64,000 nucleotides of DNA from Accumulibacter sp. GTDB lineage: Bacteria > Pseudomonadota > Gammaproteobacteria > Burkholderiales > Rhodocyclaceae. Below, piece after piece: positions 1-10,683 of the stretch; the first letter of the stretch is position 1, and the number at the start of each line of letters is the position of its first letter. The translations under genes and the position numbers were made by a program. The stretch spans positions 1-64,000 of the forward strand of contig JACKLX010000008.1 in NCBI GenBank assembly GCA_024235695.1, read 5' to 3'. The notes beneath the pieces are model-generated. The model did no database searches. It was not told the origin of the DNA and saw only the letters and a program-made list of their open reading frames with translations.

Positions 1-348
1 TCGGGTTGGCTGCCAGGGGATGGCGGCTGGCGGACCCGCGCCGAGCCGCCTTTGGGCAAGCCCCTGTCCTCAGGCACATCGGTCTGGTCTCGGGTGCATG
101 GCTGTCTGGCACGGCTGGGCGATTCCGGGCGAAGTGTATATGAAGCAGGCCGTCGCCCGGGTCGAGCGGCGGCTCGCCGCTCGGCTTATTGGCCCCGAGG
201 CCCTGCTCGCGGTGTGCGTTTCCATCTTGGTGCACGCCATTCCGGGGCGCCCAGCTTTGGTGCGAGCGGCGGGGCCTGAACCCGGCGGGAGCGCCGGCGC
301 CGTCGTCAAGCGATCGATTTGCCGCCATTTGCGCGCTACGGCAGGCGC
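1..348. other. Non-coding upstream region of the urea operon
   Basis: I see no convincing gene here: the open frames on both strands have no recognisable protein signature. The stretch holds an 8-bp perfect hairpin (164-171 pairing with 175-182, loop GCT) without a following T-run. It also holds two TTGGTGC words, 30 bp apart, that could be activator half-sites for the promoter downstream. It may be the tail of an intergenic region belonging to a gene left of the window. Confidence 0.5.
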
Positions 349-364
349 TGGCATGGCGTTTGCT
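349..364 (+). promoter_or_regulatory. Sigma-54 (RpoN) promoter of the urt-ure operon
   Basis: The sequence TGGCATGGCGTTTGCT matches the sigma-54 consensus TGGCACGNNNNTTGCW at every fixed position but one (C to T). The invariant GG (350-351) and GC (362-363) have the required 10-nt spacing. Transcription would begin near 374, giving a leader of about 45 nt before the Shine-Dalgarno GAGGAG (407-412) and the urtA start. Sigma-54/NtrC control of urea uptake under nitrogen limitation is common in proteobacteria; its operation here is inferred. Confidence 0.72.
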
Positions 365-419
365 TTGTTCTCCTCGCTGGAAAAATTTCCCTGTTTTCAA
401 AACTTCGAGGAGCAAACAG

Positions 420-1688
420 ATGCTACGTCGCAATTTCGTCAAGACCGTCTCGGCCGCCGCCGTCACCGCGGCTCTTGGACTCGGCTCGTTGAACGCGCTG
501 GCCGCCGAGACGATCAAGGTCGGTGTCCTCCATTCGCTGTCGGGGACGATGGCGATTTCCGAGACGGCGCTCAAGGAAACCGTCCTGATGGCGATTTCCG
601 AGATCAACAGCAAGGGCGGCGTGCTCGGCAAGCAGCTCGAGCCGGTGGTCGTCGACCCGGCGTCGAACTGGCCGCTGTTCGCCGAGAAGGCGCGGCAGCT
701 GCTGAGCCAGGACAAGGTCGCGGTGACCTTCGGCTGCTGGACGTCGGTGTCGCGCAAGTCGGTGCTGCCGGTGTTCAAGGAACTCAACGGCCTGCTCTTC
801 TACCCGGTGCAGTACGAGGGCGAGGAACTCGAGTACAACGTCTTCTACACCGGCGCGGCACCCAACCAGCAGGCGATCCCGGCGGTCGAGTACCTGATGA
901 GCAAGGACGGCGGTTCGGCCAAGCGCTTCGTGCTGCTCGGCACCGACTACGTCTACCCGCGCACGACCAACAAGATCCTGCGCGCCTTCCTCAAGTCCAA
1001 GGGCGTCGCCGACGCCGACATCATGGAGGAGTACACCCCATTCGGTCACAGCGACTACCAGACGATCATCGCCAAGATCAAGAAGTTCTCCAGCGAAGGC
1101 AAGCGGACGGCGGTGATCTCGACCATCAACGGCGATTCCAACGTGCCGTTCTACAAGGAACTCGGCAACGCCGGCATCAAGGCCACCGAGGTGCCGGTGG
1201 TCGCTTTCTCGGTCGGTGAAGAAGAGCTGCGCGGCGTCGATACCAAGCCGCTGGTCGGCCACCTGGCGGCGTGGAACTACTTCATGACCCTGAAGAACCC
1301 GGTGAACGACGGCTTCACCAAGGCCTACCGCGCCTGGGCGGTCAAGCAGGGTCTGCCGAACGCCGACAAGGCGGTGACCAACGACCCGATGGAAGCGACG
1401 TATATCGGCGTCTATATGTGGAAACAGGCGGTCGAGAAGGCCAAGTCGACCGATGTCGACAAGGTCATCGCGGCAATGGCCGGGCAGACCTTCAAGGCGC
1501 CGTCCGGATTCACGATCAAGATGGACGAGAAGAACCACCACCTGCACAAGCCGGTGTTCATCGGCGAGATCAGGGCCGACGGCCAGTTCGACGTCGTCTG
1601 GAAGATGTCTGGCCCGGTCAAGGCGGCACCGTGGAGCCCGTACATTGCCGGTAACGACAAGAAGAAGGGCGAGCCGGAAGGCAAGTAA
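420..1688 (+). CDS. urtA: Urea ABC transporter, periplasmic substrate-binding protein UrtA
   Basis: Periplasmic receptor that captures urea and delivers it to the UrtBC permease. The 422-residue protein has a twin-arginine-type signal peptide (RRNFVK near residue 3, then an Ala-rich core ending ALA around residue 28). The mature part begins ETIKVGVLHSLSG, typical of type 1 amide/urea-binding proteins of the branched-chain amino acid receptor superfamily. The ATG at 420 is chosen because GAGGAG lies 7 nt upstream and the signal peptide begins there; a longer upstream reading frame lacks family similarity. First gene of the urt-ure unit and directly downstream of the sigma-54 site. Length and sequence agree with UrtA. 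Confidence 0.95.
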   Translation: MLRRNFVKTVSAAAVTAALGLGSLNALAAETIKVGVLHSLSGTMAISETALKETVLMAISEINSKGGVLGKQLEPVVVDPASNWPLFAEKARQLLSQDKVAVTFGCWTSVSRKSVLPVFKELNGLLFYPVQYEGEELEYNVFYTGAAPNQQAIPAVEYLMSKDGGSAKRFVLLGTDYVYPRTTNKILRAFLKSKGVADADIMEEYTPFGHSDYQTIIAKIKKFSSEGKRTAVISTINGDSNVPFYKELGNAGIKATEVPVVAFSVGEEELRGVDTKPLVGHLAAWNYFMTLKNPVNDGFTKAYRAWAVKQGLPNADKAVTNDPMEATYIGVYMWKQAVEKAKSTDVDKVIAAMAGQTFKAPSGFTIKMDEKNHHLHKPVFIGEIRADGQFDVVWKMSGPVKAAPWSPYIAGNDKKKGEPEGK

Positions 1689-1771
1689 GCGTCGTTCGCT
1701 GGCTGAGTGGCTGAGTGGCTGAGGGTGCGGGCGGTGCTTCGAGACCGCCCGTACCCGATCGTGGAGAAAGC

Positions 1772-3370
1772 ATGCGGACCATTGGATTCCTCGTTTTCGG
1801 CTGCTTGTTGAGCGTCTCGGGCGCGCACGCGGCGGTCGATCCGGCCTTGCTCGGGCCGCTGGCGGCCGACGGCAATGACGCCAAGATCGTCGCCATCGCG
1901 GCCCTCGTCGAGGGCGCGAAAGGCGAGGCGCTGCCGGTGCTCAAGGCGATGGCCAGGGGCTCGCTGGCGCTGGCCGGAGAACGCGTGGTGATCGTCGACG
2001 GCGAGCGGGTGATCGATGCGTCGACCAACGTCGAGATGGCGCCGCCGCCGGCAGTGACCGAGTCGATCGGCATCAACAATCGCTTGCGCCGTGAGCTGGC
2101 TTCGACGCTGGCTTCGCTGCGCCTGTTTTCGGATAACCGCGAAGTTCGCTGGGAGGCGGCGCAGGAACTGGCGTCGGGCGCCGATGCCGAGTTGCTGCCT
2201 CTGCTCGATCGGGCGCTGGCGTCCGAGACCGACCCCGAGATCAAGGCGCGCCTGCAGATGGCGTATGCCCAGGGCAGCCTCGGGTCGGACGACGCGACGG
2301 TTCGTCTCGACGCCGTCCGCCTGCTCGGCGAGAGCAGCGACGCCAATGTCCGTCAGCTGCTGCTGCCGCTGACCGAAAAGCGTGGCGACAGCTGGGCCGA
2401 GCCCGACAGCGCCGTGCGTGCCGCCGCCGGCACGTCGATCCGGGCGATCGATAAGCGCCTGGCTTTCGCCGAAAATGTCGGGCGTGCGTTCACCGGCGTT
2501 TCGCTCGCTTCGATCCTGCTGCTGGCGGCGCTGGGGCTGGCGATCACCTACGGCGTGATGGGGGTGATCAACATGGCGCACGGCGAGCTGCTGATGGTCG
2601 GCGCCTATTCGGCATGGGCGATGCAGGCCGTCTTCCAGGCCTACCTGCCGGATTTCATCGACTGGTACCTGCTGGCGGCGATTCCGGTCGGCTTTCTTGC
2701 CGCGGCGCTGGTCGGCGTGCTGATGGAGCGCGTCGTCATCCGTCACCTCTACGGCCGGCCGCTGGAAACGCTGCTCGCCACCTGGGGTATCTCGCTGTTC
2801 CTGATCCAGGTCGCGCGCACCGTCTTTGGCGCGCAGAACGTCGAGGTCGCCAATCCGGTGTGGATGGCAGGCGCCATCGAGGTGCTGCCCAATCTGCTGC
2901 TGCCCTGGAACCGGATCATCATCATCGGTTTCTCGGTCGCCGTGCTGGCCGCCATGTGGGCCATCCTCAACCTCTCGCGGATGGGCATGTTCGTGCGCGC
3001 GGTGACCCAGAATCGGCCGATGGCCGGTTGCGTCGGCGTGCCGACCGGGCGCATCGACACCATGGCCTTCGGTCTCGGCGCCGGCATTGCCGGCCTCGGT
3101 GGCGTGGCGCTGTCGCAGATCGCCAACGTCGGCCCGGACATGGGCCAGGGCTACATCGTCGATTCCTTCATGGTCGTCGTCCTCGGTGGCGTCGGACAGC
3201 TCGCCGGCGCGGTCTGGGCGGCGCTCGGCCTGGGCGTCCTGACCAAGTTCCTGGAAGGCTGGACCGGCGCGGTGGTGGCCAAGATCGTCGTCCTGGTGAT
3301 CATCATCATCTTCATCCAGAAGCGTCCGCAGGGGCTGTTCGCCCTCAAGGGCCGCTTCGTCGAGTCGTAG
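1772..3370 (+). CDS. urtB: Urea ABC transporter permease UrtB
   Basis: Inner-membrane permease of the urea transporter, pairing with UrtC. The 532-residue product starts with a signal-like segment ending SGAHA (about residue 20). A soluble, probably extracytoplasmic region of about 220 residues with helical-repeat character follows. The LivH-type membrane domain then occupies the C-terminal 290 residues, beginning near TGVSLASILLLAALG. The long N-terminal extension is what distinguishes UrtB from ordinary LivH. The ATG at 1772 follows GGAGAAAG; a frame open further upstream adds a non-family stretch. It sits 83 nt after urtA. Confidence 0.93.
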   Translation: MRTIGFLVFGCLLSVSGAHAAVDPALLGPLAADGNDAKIVAIAALVEGAKGEALPVLKAMARGSLALAGERVVIVDGERVIDASTNVEMAPPPAVTESIGINNRLRRELASTLASLRLFSDNREVRWEAAQELASGADAELLPLLDRALASETDPEIKARLQMAYAQGSLGSDDATVRLDAVRLLGESSDANVRQLLLPLTEKRGDSWAEPDSAVRAAAGTSIRAIDKRLAFAENVGRAFTGVSLASILLLAALGLAITYGVMGVINMAHGELLMVGAYSAWAMQAVFQAYLPDFIDWYLLAAIPVGFLAAALVGVLMERVVIRHLYGRPLETLLATWGISLFLIQVARTVFGAQNVEVANPVWMAGAIEVLPNLLLPWNRIIIIGFSVAVLAAMWAILNLSRMGMFVRAVTQNRPMAGCVGVPTGRIDTMAFGLGAGIAGLGGVALSQIANVGPDMGQGYIVDSFMVVVLGGVGQLAGAVWAALGLGVLTKFLEGWTGAVVAKIVVLVIIIIFIQKRPQGLFALKGRFVES

Positions 3371-3397
3371 CATTCTGACATCGTGACCGGAGCGTCA

Positions 3398-4639
3398 ATG
3401 AGTTCTTCGCCTGCACGCACGCCCTTCATCGTCCGCCTGGGGCGCAGCTTCGATGCGCGCAGCTGGCTGCTGGTGGGCTTGTTCGCCGCTTTCGCGCTGA
3501 TCGCCGTACCGGTCATGCACCTGTTGCTGCCGCCCGAGAATCCGCTGCATCTGTCGACCTATTTCATCACCCTGACCGGCAAGATCCTCTGCTACGCGAT
3601 CGTCGCCGTGGCAATGGACCTGATCTGGGGTTACGGCGGCATCCTGTCGCTCGGCCACGGCCTCTTCTTCGCCCTCGGCGGCTATACCTTCGGCATGTAC
3701 CTGATGCGCCAGATCGGCCGCGACGGCAGCTACCAGAGCGACCTGCCCGATTTCATGGTCTTCCTCGACTGGCAGCAGCTGCCGTGGTTCTGGGCCGGCA
3801 GCGAGCACTTCCTGTGGGTGGTCCTGCTGGTGCTCGTGGTGCCGGCGCTGATCGCCTTCATCTTCGGTTATTTCGCTTTCCGTTCGCGGATCAAGGGCGT
3901 CTACTTCTCGATCATCACGCAGGCGCTGACCTACGCGGCGATGCTGCTGTTTTTTCGCAACGAGACGGGTTTCGGCGGCAACAACGGCTTCACCGACTTC
4001 AAGCGCATCCTCGGCTATTCGATCACCGCCCCGGAAACGCGGGTGGTGCTGTTCGCGCTGTCGGCGCTGGCCCTGATCGGCACGCTGCTGCTGGCGCGTT
4101 TCCTGGTGACCTCCAAGTTCGGCCGGATCCTGACGGCGATTCGTGACGCCGAGTCGCGCGTCATGTTCATCGGTTACAACCCGCTGTGGTACAAGCTCTT
4201 CGTGTGGACCCTGTCGGCGATGCTGTGCGCGATTGCCGGGGCGCTCTACGTGCCGCAGGTGGGGATCATCAACCCCTCCGAGATGGCCGTCGCCAATTCG
4301 ATCGAGATCGCCATCTGGGTCGCCGTTGGCGGCCGCGGGACGCTGATCGGCGCGGTCATCGGCGCCTTCATCGTCAACCTCGCCAAGAGCTGGTTCACGG
4401 TCAGTTTCCCCGAATACTGGCTGTTCTTCCTCGGCACGCTGTTCATCGTTTCAACGCTGTGGCTGCCACAGGGCGTCGTCGGCTTGTACCGGCGGCTGCG
4501 CGCCGGGGTTGGCCGGGAGACCGCCGGCGACGCCAGCGCGGCGGATGTTCCGCGATCGCTTCGCGGCGTCACCGATGGCGTCGACGCAAGAGCGGTGGGC
4601 GGCGAGTCCTTGCCGGCAGCGAAAGGAGCTCGCGCGTGA
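3398..4639 (+). CDS. urtC: Urea ABC transporter permease UrtC
   Basis: Second permease subunit, a LivM-type polytopic membrane protein of 413 residues. It carries the LivM signature region (WGYGGILSLGHGLFFALGGY) about 70-90 residues in and several hydrophobic segments through to about residue 365. A hydrophilic C-terminal tail follows. ATG 3398 is preferred because GGAG (3389-3392) precedes it; a GTG at 3383 would add five residues. Its stop codon overlaps the GTG start of urtD (GTGA), so the two are probably translationally coupled. Confidence 0.94.
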   Translation: MSSSPARTPFIVRLGRSFDARSWLLVGLFAAFALIAVPVMHLLLPPENPLHLSTYFITLTGKILCYAIVAVAMDLIWGYGGILSLGHGLFFALGGYTFGMYLMRQIGRDGSYQSDLPDFMVFLDWQQLPWFWAGSEHFLWVVLLVLVVPALIAFIFGYFAFRSRIKGVYFSIITQALTYAAMLLFFRNETGFGGNNGFTDFKRILGYSITAPETRVVLFALSALALIGTLLLARFLVTSKFGRILTAIRDAESRVMFIGYNPLWYKLFVWTLSAMLCAIAGALYVPQVGIINPSEMAVANSIEIAIWVAVGGRGTLIGAVIGAFIVNLAKSWFTVSFPEYWLFFLGTLFIVSTLWLPQGVVGLYRRLRAGVGRETAGDASAADVPRSLRGVTDGVDARAVGGESLPAAKGARA

Positions 4640-5472
4640 ACACCGGCGATCTCCAGGTCAGCGACAATCCCGACTGGGACAGCGGCACCGCCGAACTCGG
4701 GCATCTGCTCAAGCCTGGCGAGCTCGACCTGTCGCACAAGGTCGTACTCTATCTCGAAGACATCACCGTCAGCTTCGATGGTTTTCGCGCGCTGAACAGC
4801 TTGTCGCTGGCAATCGATTCCGGCGAGCTGCGCTGCATCATCGGCCCGAATGGCGCCGGCAAGACGACGATGATGGACGTCATCACCGGCAAGACGCGGC
4901 CCGACGAGGGGCGCGCCTTCTTCGGCCAGACGCTCGACCTGACGCGCCTCTCCGAACCCGAGATCGCGCACGCCGGCATCGGCCGCAAGTTCCAGAAGCC
5001 GACCATCTTCGAGAATCACACGGTGTTCGAGAACCTCGAGCTGGCGATGAAGACCGACAAGCGTGTCTGGCGCAGCCTGCGGGCGATGCTCGATTCGGCG
5101 GCCGGCGACCGCATCGCCGCGACGCTGCAGACGATTCGCCTGACGGCGCACGCCGACCGGCTGGCTGGCCTGCTCTCGCACGGTCAGAAGCAATGGCTGG
5201 AAATCGGCATGCTGCTGATGCAGGAGCCGAAGCTGCTGCTGCTCGACGAACCGGTCGCCGGCATGACCGACGAGGAAACCGAACGCACCGGCGAGCTGTT
5301 CCTGTCGCTGGCCGGCCAGCATTCGCTGGTCGTCGTCGAGCACGACATGGCCTTCGTCAAGCAGCTCGGCGGCACGGTCACCGTCCTGCACGAGGGCAGT
5401 GTGCTCGCCGAAGGCTCGCTCGAGGAAGTGCAGGCCGACGCGCGCGTGATTGAAGTCTACCTGGGGCGCTGA
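4636..5472 (+). CDS. urtD: Urea ABC transporter ATP-binding protein UrtD
   Basis: One of two cytoplasmic ATPases that energise urea import. The 278-residue protein has Walker A GPNGAGKTT (residues 70-78), an atypical signature segment SHGQKQWLEIG in place of the usual LSGGQ, as seen in LivG/UrtD proteins, and Walker B LLLLDEP. About 35 residues precede the ATPase fold, which is normal for UrtD. The GTG start at 4636 overlaps the urtC stop and follows AAAGGAG (4622-4628). Confidence 0.94.
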   Translation: MNTGDLQVSDNPDWDSGTAELGHLLKPGELDLSHKVVLYLEDITVSFDGFRALNSLSLAIDSGELRCIIGPNGAGKTTMMDVITGKTRPDEGRAFFGQTLDLTRLSEPEIAHAGIGRKFQKPTIFENHTVFENLELAMKTDKRVWRSLRAMLDSAAGDRIAATLQTIRLTAHADRLAGLLSHGQKQWLEIGMLLMQEPKLLLLDEPVAGMTDEETERTGELFLSLAGQHSLVVVEHDMAFVKQLGGTVTVLHEGSVLAEGSLEEVQADARVIEVYLGR

Positions 5473-5478
5473 GATTCG

Positions 5479-6189
5479 ATGAATGCCATGACTGCGATGC
5501 TGAATGTCAAAGACCTCAACCAGTATTACGGTGGCAGCCACATCCTGCGCAACCTCAGCTTCACCGCCGAAGCCGGCAAGGTGACGACGATTCTCGGTCG
5601 CAACGGCGTCGGCAAGTCGACCCTGCTCAAGTCACTGATGGGGATGGTGCCGGCGCGCGGCGGCAGCATCGAGTTCGCCGGCCGCGACCTGACGCGCAGC
5701 GCCTCGCACCAGCGTGTCCGCGCCGGTATCGGTTACGTGCCGCAGGGCCGCGAGATCTTCCCGCGCCTGACGGTGCACGAGAATCTGTTGATGGGGCTGG
5801 CAACGCGTCCGGGCGGCACGCCGATCCCCGAGCGGATCTTCGAGATGTTCCCGGTCCTGCGGCAGATGCTGCGCCGGCGTGGCGGCGACCTCTCGGGGGG
5901 GCAGCAGCAGCAGCTGGCGATCGGCCGGGCGCTGGCGATGGGCCCGAAACTGCTGATCCTCGACGAGCCGACCGAAGGCATCCAGCCGTCGATCATCAAG
6001 GACATCGAACGCGCCATCCGGGCGCTCGCGCAAAGCGGCGAAATGGCCATCCTGCTGGTCGAACAGTATTATGATTTCGCCCGTTCGCTCGCCGATCAGT
6101 ACCTGGTGATGGAACGTGGCGAGATCATCATGCGTGGACGAGGCGAAGACATGGACAAAGACGGGGTTCTCGCGGCCCTGGCCGTTTGA
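5479..6189 (+). CDS. urtE: Urea ABC transporter ATP-binding protein UrtE
   Basis: Second ATPase of the urea importer (LivF type, 236 residues). Walker A is GRNGVGKST (residues 40-48), the signature is LSGGQQQQLAIGRAL and Walker B is LLILDEPTEG. The family's conserved N-terminus MLNVKDLNQYYGG begins at the third in-frame ATG (5497), so translation may start there rather than at 5479; no strong Shine-Dalgarno decides. The stop overlaps the start of ureD by four bases, tying transporter and urease into one unit. Confidence 0.94.
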   Translation: MNAMTAMLNVKDLNQYYGGSHILRNLSFTAEAGKVTTILGRNGVGKSTLLKSLMGMVPARGGSIEFAGRDLTRSASHQRVRAGIGYVPQGREIFPRLTVHENLLMGLATRPGGTPIPERIFEMFPVLRQMLRRRGGDLSGGQQQQLAIGRALAMGPKLLILDEPTEGIQPSIIKDIERAIRALAQSGEMAILLVEQYYDFARSLADQYLVMERGEIIMRGRGEDMDKDGVLAALAV

Positions 6190-7052
6190 CCGCGGCGACC
6201 GCCGAGGCACGCGCGCTCGAGGACGCGGCGCGCCCCGGCTGGCAGGCGCGGCTGGCGCTGCGCGTCGAGCGTCGTGGCGAGAAAAGCGTGCTGGCGCACT
6301 GCGAACATTGCGGCCCGCTGCGGGTGCAGAAGGCGCTCTACCCGGAAGGCCCGCAAGTCTGCCACGCGATCGTCCTGCATCCGCCCGGTGGCGTCGCCGG
6401 TGGCGATACGCTGGAGATTTCGCTGGCCGCCGCCGCCGGCGCGCACGTCTTGTTGACCACCCCGGGTGCCGGCAAGTGGTATCGTTCGGGCGGTCGGCAG
6501 GCGCGCCAATCGCTGAGCATCGAGGTTGGCGAGGATGCGCTGGTCGAGTTGCTGCCGCAGGAGACGATCGTTTTCGACGGTGCCGAGGCGCAGCTTGAGA
6601 CGCGTGTCGAGCTCGCCGCCGGTGGCGTCTTCTGCGGTTGGGAGATTCTCTGCCTGGGGCGGACGGCAGCCGGCGAACGCTTCAGCCGCGGCCTGATCGA
6701 ACTGGCGACGCGGATCGAAAGGCAGGGGCGGCCGCTGTGGCTCGAACGCGGGCAACTGCGCGGCGGCTCGCCGTGGCTGGACGCCGCTGCGGGTCTTGCC
6801 GGGCGGCCGGTCAGCGGCACCCTGCTGCTCGCCGGCAGGACGGTCGACGCCGACTGGCTGGCCGCTTGCCGCGCGCTGCCGGCGGCCGATGGCGTGCTGA
6901 CCGGCGTGACGGCGCTGCCGGAGCTGCTGGTGGCGCGCTGTCTGGCGCCCGGCGCCGAGCTGGCGCGCGCGTGGTTGAGCGCGGTATGGCAACGATTGCG
7001 CCCGGCGGCGCTCGGCCGGCAGGCGGTGCCGCCACGCATCTGGAGCACCTGA
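6186..7052 (+). CDS. ureD: Urease accessory protein UreD (UreH)
   Basis: Urease maturation scaffold that binds the apo-urease and, with UreF and UreG, helps load nickel. The 288-residue product has the family's conserved N-terminal block: a Gly-Trp, then an Arg-rich strand, then HCGPLRVQKALYPEG, followed by HPPGGVAGGD and TTPGAGKWYRS. The start is TTG at 6186, overlapping the urtE stop (TTGA). There is no clear Shine-Dalgarno, so translation probably depends on coupling with urtE. Length is normal for UreD. Confidence 0.93.
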   Translation: MTAATAEARALEDAARPGWQARLALRVERRGEKSVLAHCEHCGPLRVQKALYPEGPQVCHAIVLHPPGGVAGGDTLEISLAAAAGAHVLLTTPGAGKWYRSGGRQARQSLSIEVGEDALVELLPQETIVFDGAEAQLETRVELAAGGVFCGWEILCLGRTAAGERFSRGLIELATRIERQGRPLWLERGQLRGGSPWLDAAAGLAGRPVSGTLLLAGRTVDADWLAACRALPAADGVLTGVTALPELLVARCLAPGAELARAWLSAVWQRLRPAALGRQAVPPRIWST

Positions 7053-7074
7053 ACAATCTGCATTGGGATAGGGT

Positions 7075-7377
7075 ATGGAACTGACGCCGAGAGAAAAGGA
7101 CAAGCTGCTGGTGTTCACCGCCGCGCTGCTCGCCGAACGACGCAAGGCCCGGGGGCTGAAGCTCAATTACCCGGAGGCGGTCGCGCTGATCAGCGCGGCG
7201 ATCATCGAAGGCGCCCGTGACGGGCGGACGGTGGCCGAGCTGATGAGCTTCGGCACCACCGTGCTGAGCCGCGACGAGGTCATGGAGGGCGTGCCGGAGA
7301 TGATCCACGACATTCAGGTCGAAGCGACTTTTCCGGACGGCACCAAGCTGGTCACCGTTCATCACCCGATCGTTTGA
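7075..7377 (+). CDS. ureA: Urease gamma subunit UreA
   Basis: Smallest structural subunit of urease (100 residues), which packs against UreB and UreC in the (ABC)3 enzyme. It begins [20 protein letters not shown] and ends with [15 protein letters not shown], both hallmarks of UreA. It is separate from UreB rather than fused as in Helicobacter. It lies 22 nt after ureD and 9 nt before ureB. Confidence 0.97.
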   Translation: MELTPREKDKLLVFTAALLAERRKARGLKLNYPEAVALISAAIIEGARDGRTVAELMSFGTTVLSRDEVMEGVPEMIHDIQVEATFPDGTKLVTVHHPIV

Positions 7378-7386
7378 GGAGGCGTC

Positions 7387-7691
7387 ATGATTCCCGGAGA
7401 ACTGCAGGTTGAGCCCGGCGAGATCGAGCTCAACGCCGGTCGCGAGACGATCCGGCTGAGCGTCGCCAATAGCGGCGACCGGCCGATTCAGGTCGGTTCG
7501 CACTTTCACTTCGCCGAAACCAATGCCGCGCTGGTCTTCGACCGGCAGGCGGCGACCGGCTTTCGCCTCGATATCGCCGCCGGCACGGCGGTGCGCTTCG
7601 AACCCGGGCAGACGCGCAGCGTGCAGCTGGTGGCGCTGGCCGGCGGCCGCAAGGTCTATGGTTTCAACGGCCTGGTGATGGGAGCACTCGA

Positions 7692-7695
<4 letters not shown>
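7387..7695 (+). CDS. ureB: Urease beta subunit UreB
   Basis: Structural subunit of urease (102 residues). It starts [19 protein letters not shown] and contains the conserved [10 protein letters not shown] block and the C-terminal [11 protein letters not shown], all diagnostic for UreB. A strong GAGGAGG straddles the end of ureA just before this ATG. Its stop overlaps the ureC start (ATGA). Confidence 0.97.
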
Positions 7696-9437
<1,742 letters not shown>

Positions 9438-9444
9438 GCCGAGC

Positions 9445-9993
9445 ATGCTGTTTGCCGAATCCTTCGCCGATCACCAGACGCCGGCCACGGACCGTCTGGT
9501 ACTGCCTTACGACGCCCGCCGCAAGAGCCGCCAGCGGGTCACCCTGGTCAGCGGCCAGGAACTGGGCTACGTCCTGCCGTCGGGTACGGTACTGCGCGAC
9601 GGTGACCGCCTGCTGACCGGCAACGGCCTGGTGATTGCCGTCGAGGCCGCCGCCGAGCCGCTGCTCGAAATCCGCACCGGCGATACCCTGCAACTCGGCC
9701 GCGCTGCCTATCATCTCGGCAACCGGCACGTGCCGGTGCAACTCGGCAAGCGTTTCCTGCGCTTTCAACCCGACCACGTGCTCGCCGAAATGCTGCGTGG
9801 TCTGGGCTGTGCGGTCAGCGAGGTCGAGGCGCCCTTCGACCCCGAGGGTGGCGCCTACGGCACCGCGGCACACGCCGATGGGCACCCGGCTGGCCACGAT
9901 CACCGGCCGCTGCCAACCGGCGAGGTGCTGGAAGCGCATCATCCCGGACACGGTCCGCACCGTTCGCCGGCGAAGATTCACGAATTCAAGTAA
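9445..9993 (+). CDS. ureE: Urease accessory nickel chaperone UreE
   Basis: Nickel-binding metallochaperone that hands Ni2+ to the UreDFG complex. The 182-residue protein has the UreE N-terminal domain (VLPYDARRKSRQRVTLVSG region) and the central dimerisation domain with YHLGNRHVPVQL. A His-rich C-terminal tail from about residue 150 has eight or more histidines and binds extra nickel in other UreE proteins. ATG 9445 is chosen because homology starts there; longer in-frame extension runs back into ureC. It lies 7 nt after ureC. Confidence 0.93.
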   Translation: MLFAESFADHQTPATDRLVLPYDARRKSRQRVTLVSGQELGYVLPSGTVLRDGDRLLTGNGLVIAVEAAAEPLLEIRTGDTLQLGRAAYHLGNRHVPVQLGKRFLRFQPDHVLAEMLRGLGCAVSEVEAPFDPEGGAYGTAAHADGHPAGHDHRPLPTGEVLEAHHPGHGPHRSPAKIHEFK

Positions 9994-10011
9994 GCGAGTA
10001 TCGGTAAGCCA

Positions 10012-10683
10012 ATGACGCCGGTCCTGGTGCGCCTGCTGCAGCTGGCCAGCCCGACCCTGCCGGTCGGCGCCTACTGCTATTCGCAGGGGCTCGAGTGGGC
10101 GGTCGAAGCCGCTCTGGTGCACGATCAGGCGAGCGCGCAGCAGTGGATCGGCGGCCTGCTCGAGGAAACCATCGGTCGTTTCGAAGCGCCGCTGGTCGCC
10201 CGCCTGCAACGCGCCTGGGCGGCCGCCGACGACCGCCAGGTGCAAGGGCTCAACGCCGATTTCCTGGCCAGCCGGGAATCGTCCGAGCTGCGCGCCGAGA
10301 CGGTGCAGATGGGCTACTCGCTGCGCCGATTGCTGCACGAGCTGGATGACTTGCCGCTGCCGCCGGCTTTCGATGCCATGTCCGAAGTCGCTTTTCCGGT
10401 CGCCTGGGCGCTGGCCGCCGAAGTCTGGGCGGTGCCGGTGCGCGACTCGCTGACCGGCTATCTGTGGTCGTGGTGCGAGAATCAGGTGATGGCGGCGCTC
10501 AAGGCGGTACCGCTCGGCCAGGCCGCCGGACAGCGCCTCTTGCTGGCGCTCGGCAGTCGTGTCCCGGGCGTCGTCGAGCAGGCGCTGGTCCTGCCCGAGG
10601 AGCGCTGGAGCAACTTTGCGCCCGGTCTGGCACTGGCCTGCAGCCGCCACGAGATGCAATATTCGAGACTCTTCAGATCATGA
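10012..10683 (+). CDS. ureF: Urease accessory protein UreF
   Basis: Urease assembly factor that acts with UreD as a gate for UreG GTP hydrolysis (223 residues). The conserved start [21 protein letters not shown] is characteristic. The C-terminal region ends with the short conserved tail around [13 protein letters not shown] that contacts UreD and UreG. The stop overlaps the ureG start (ATGA). Confidence 0.95.
   Translation: MTPVLVRLLQLASPTLPVGAYCYSQGLEWAVEAALVHDQASAQQWIGGLLEETIGRFEAPLVARLQRAWAAADDRQVQGLNADFLASRESSELRAETVQMGYSLRRLLHELDDLPLPPAFDAMSEVAFPVAWALAAEVWAVPVRDSLTGYLWSWCENQVMAALKAVPLGQAAGQRLLLALGSRVPGVVEQALVLPEERWSNFAPGLALACSRHEMQYSRLFRS

Noticed and set aside
106..120. TGGCACG word followed by GGGC as a second sigma-54 promoter
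   Set aside because: The -24 half is perfect, but the GG to GC spacing is 9 instead of 10 nt, and the -12 half lacks TTGC. Changed spacing abolishes sigma-54 recognition.
1412..3373. Long open frame antisense to urtB
   Set aside because: The predicted protein is Arg/His/Asp-rich and lacks any family feature; such antisense frames are common in GC-rich DNA with strong codon bias. Similar antisense frames over ureC (7656-9446), thrS (48048-50042) and others were rejected for the same reason.
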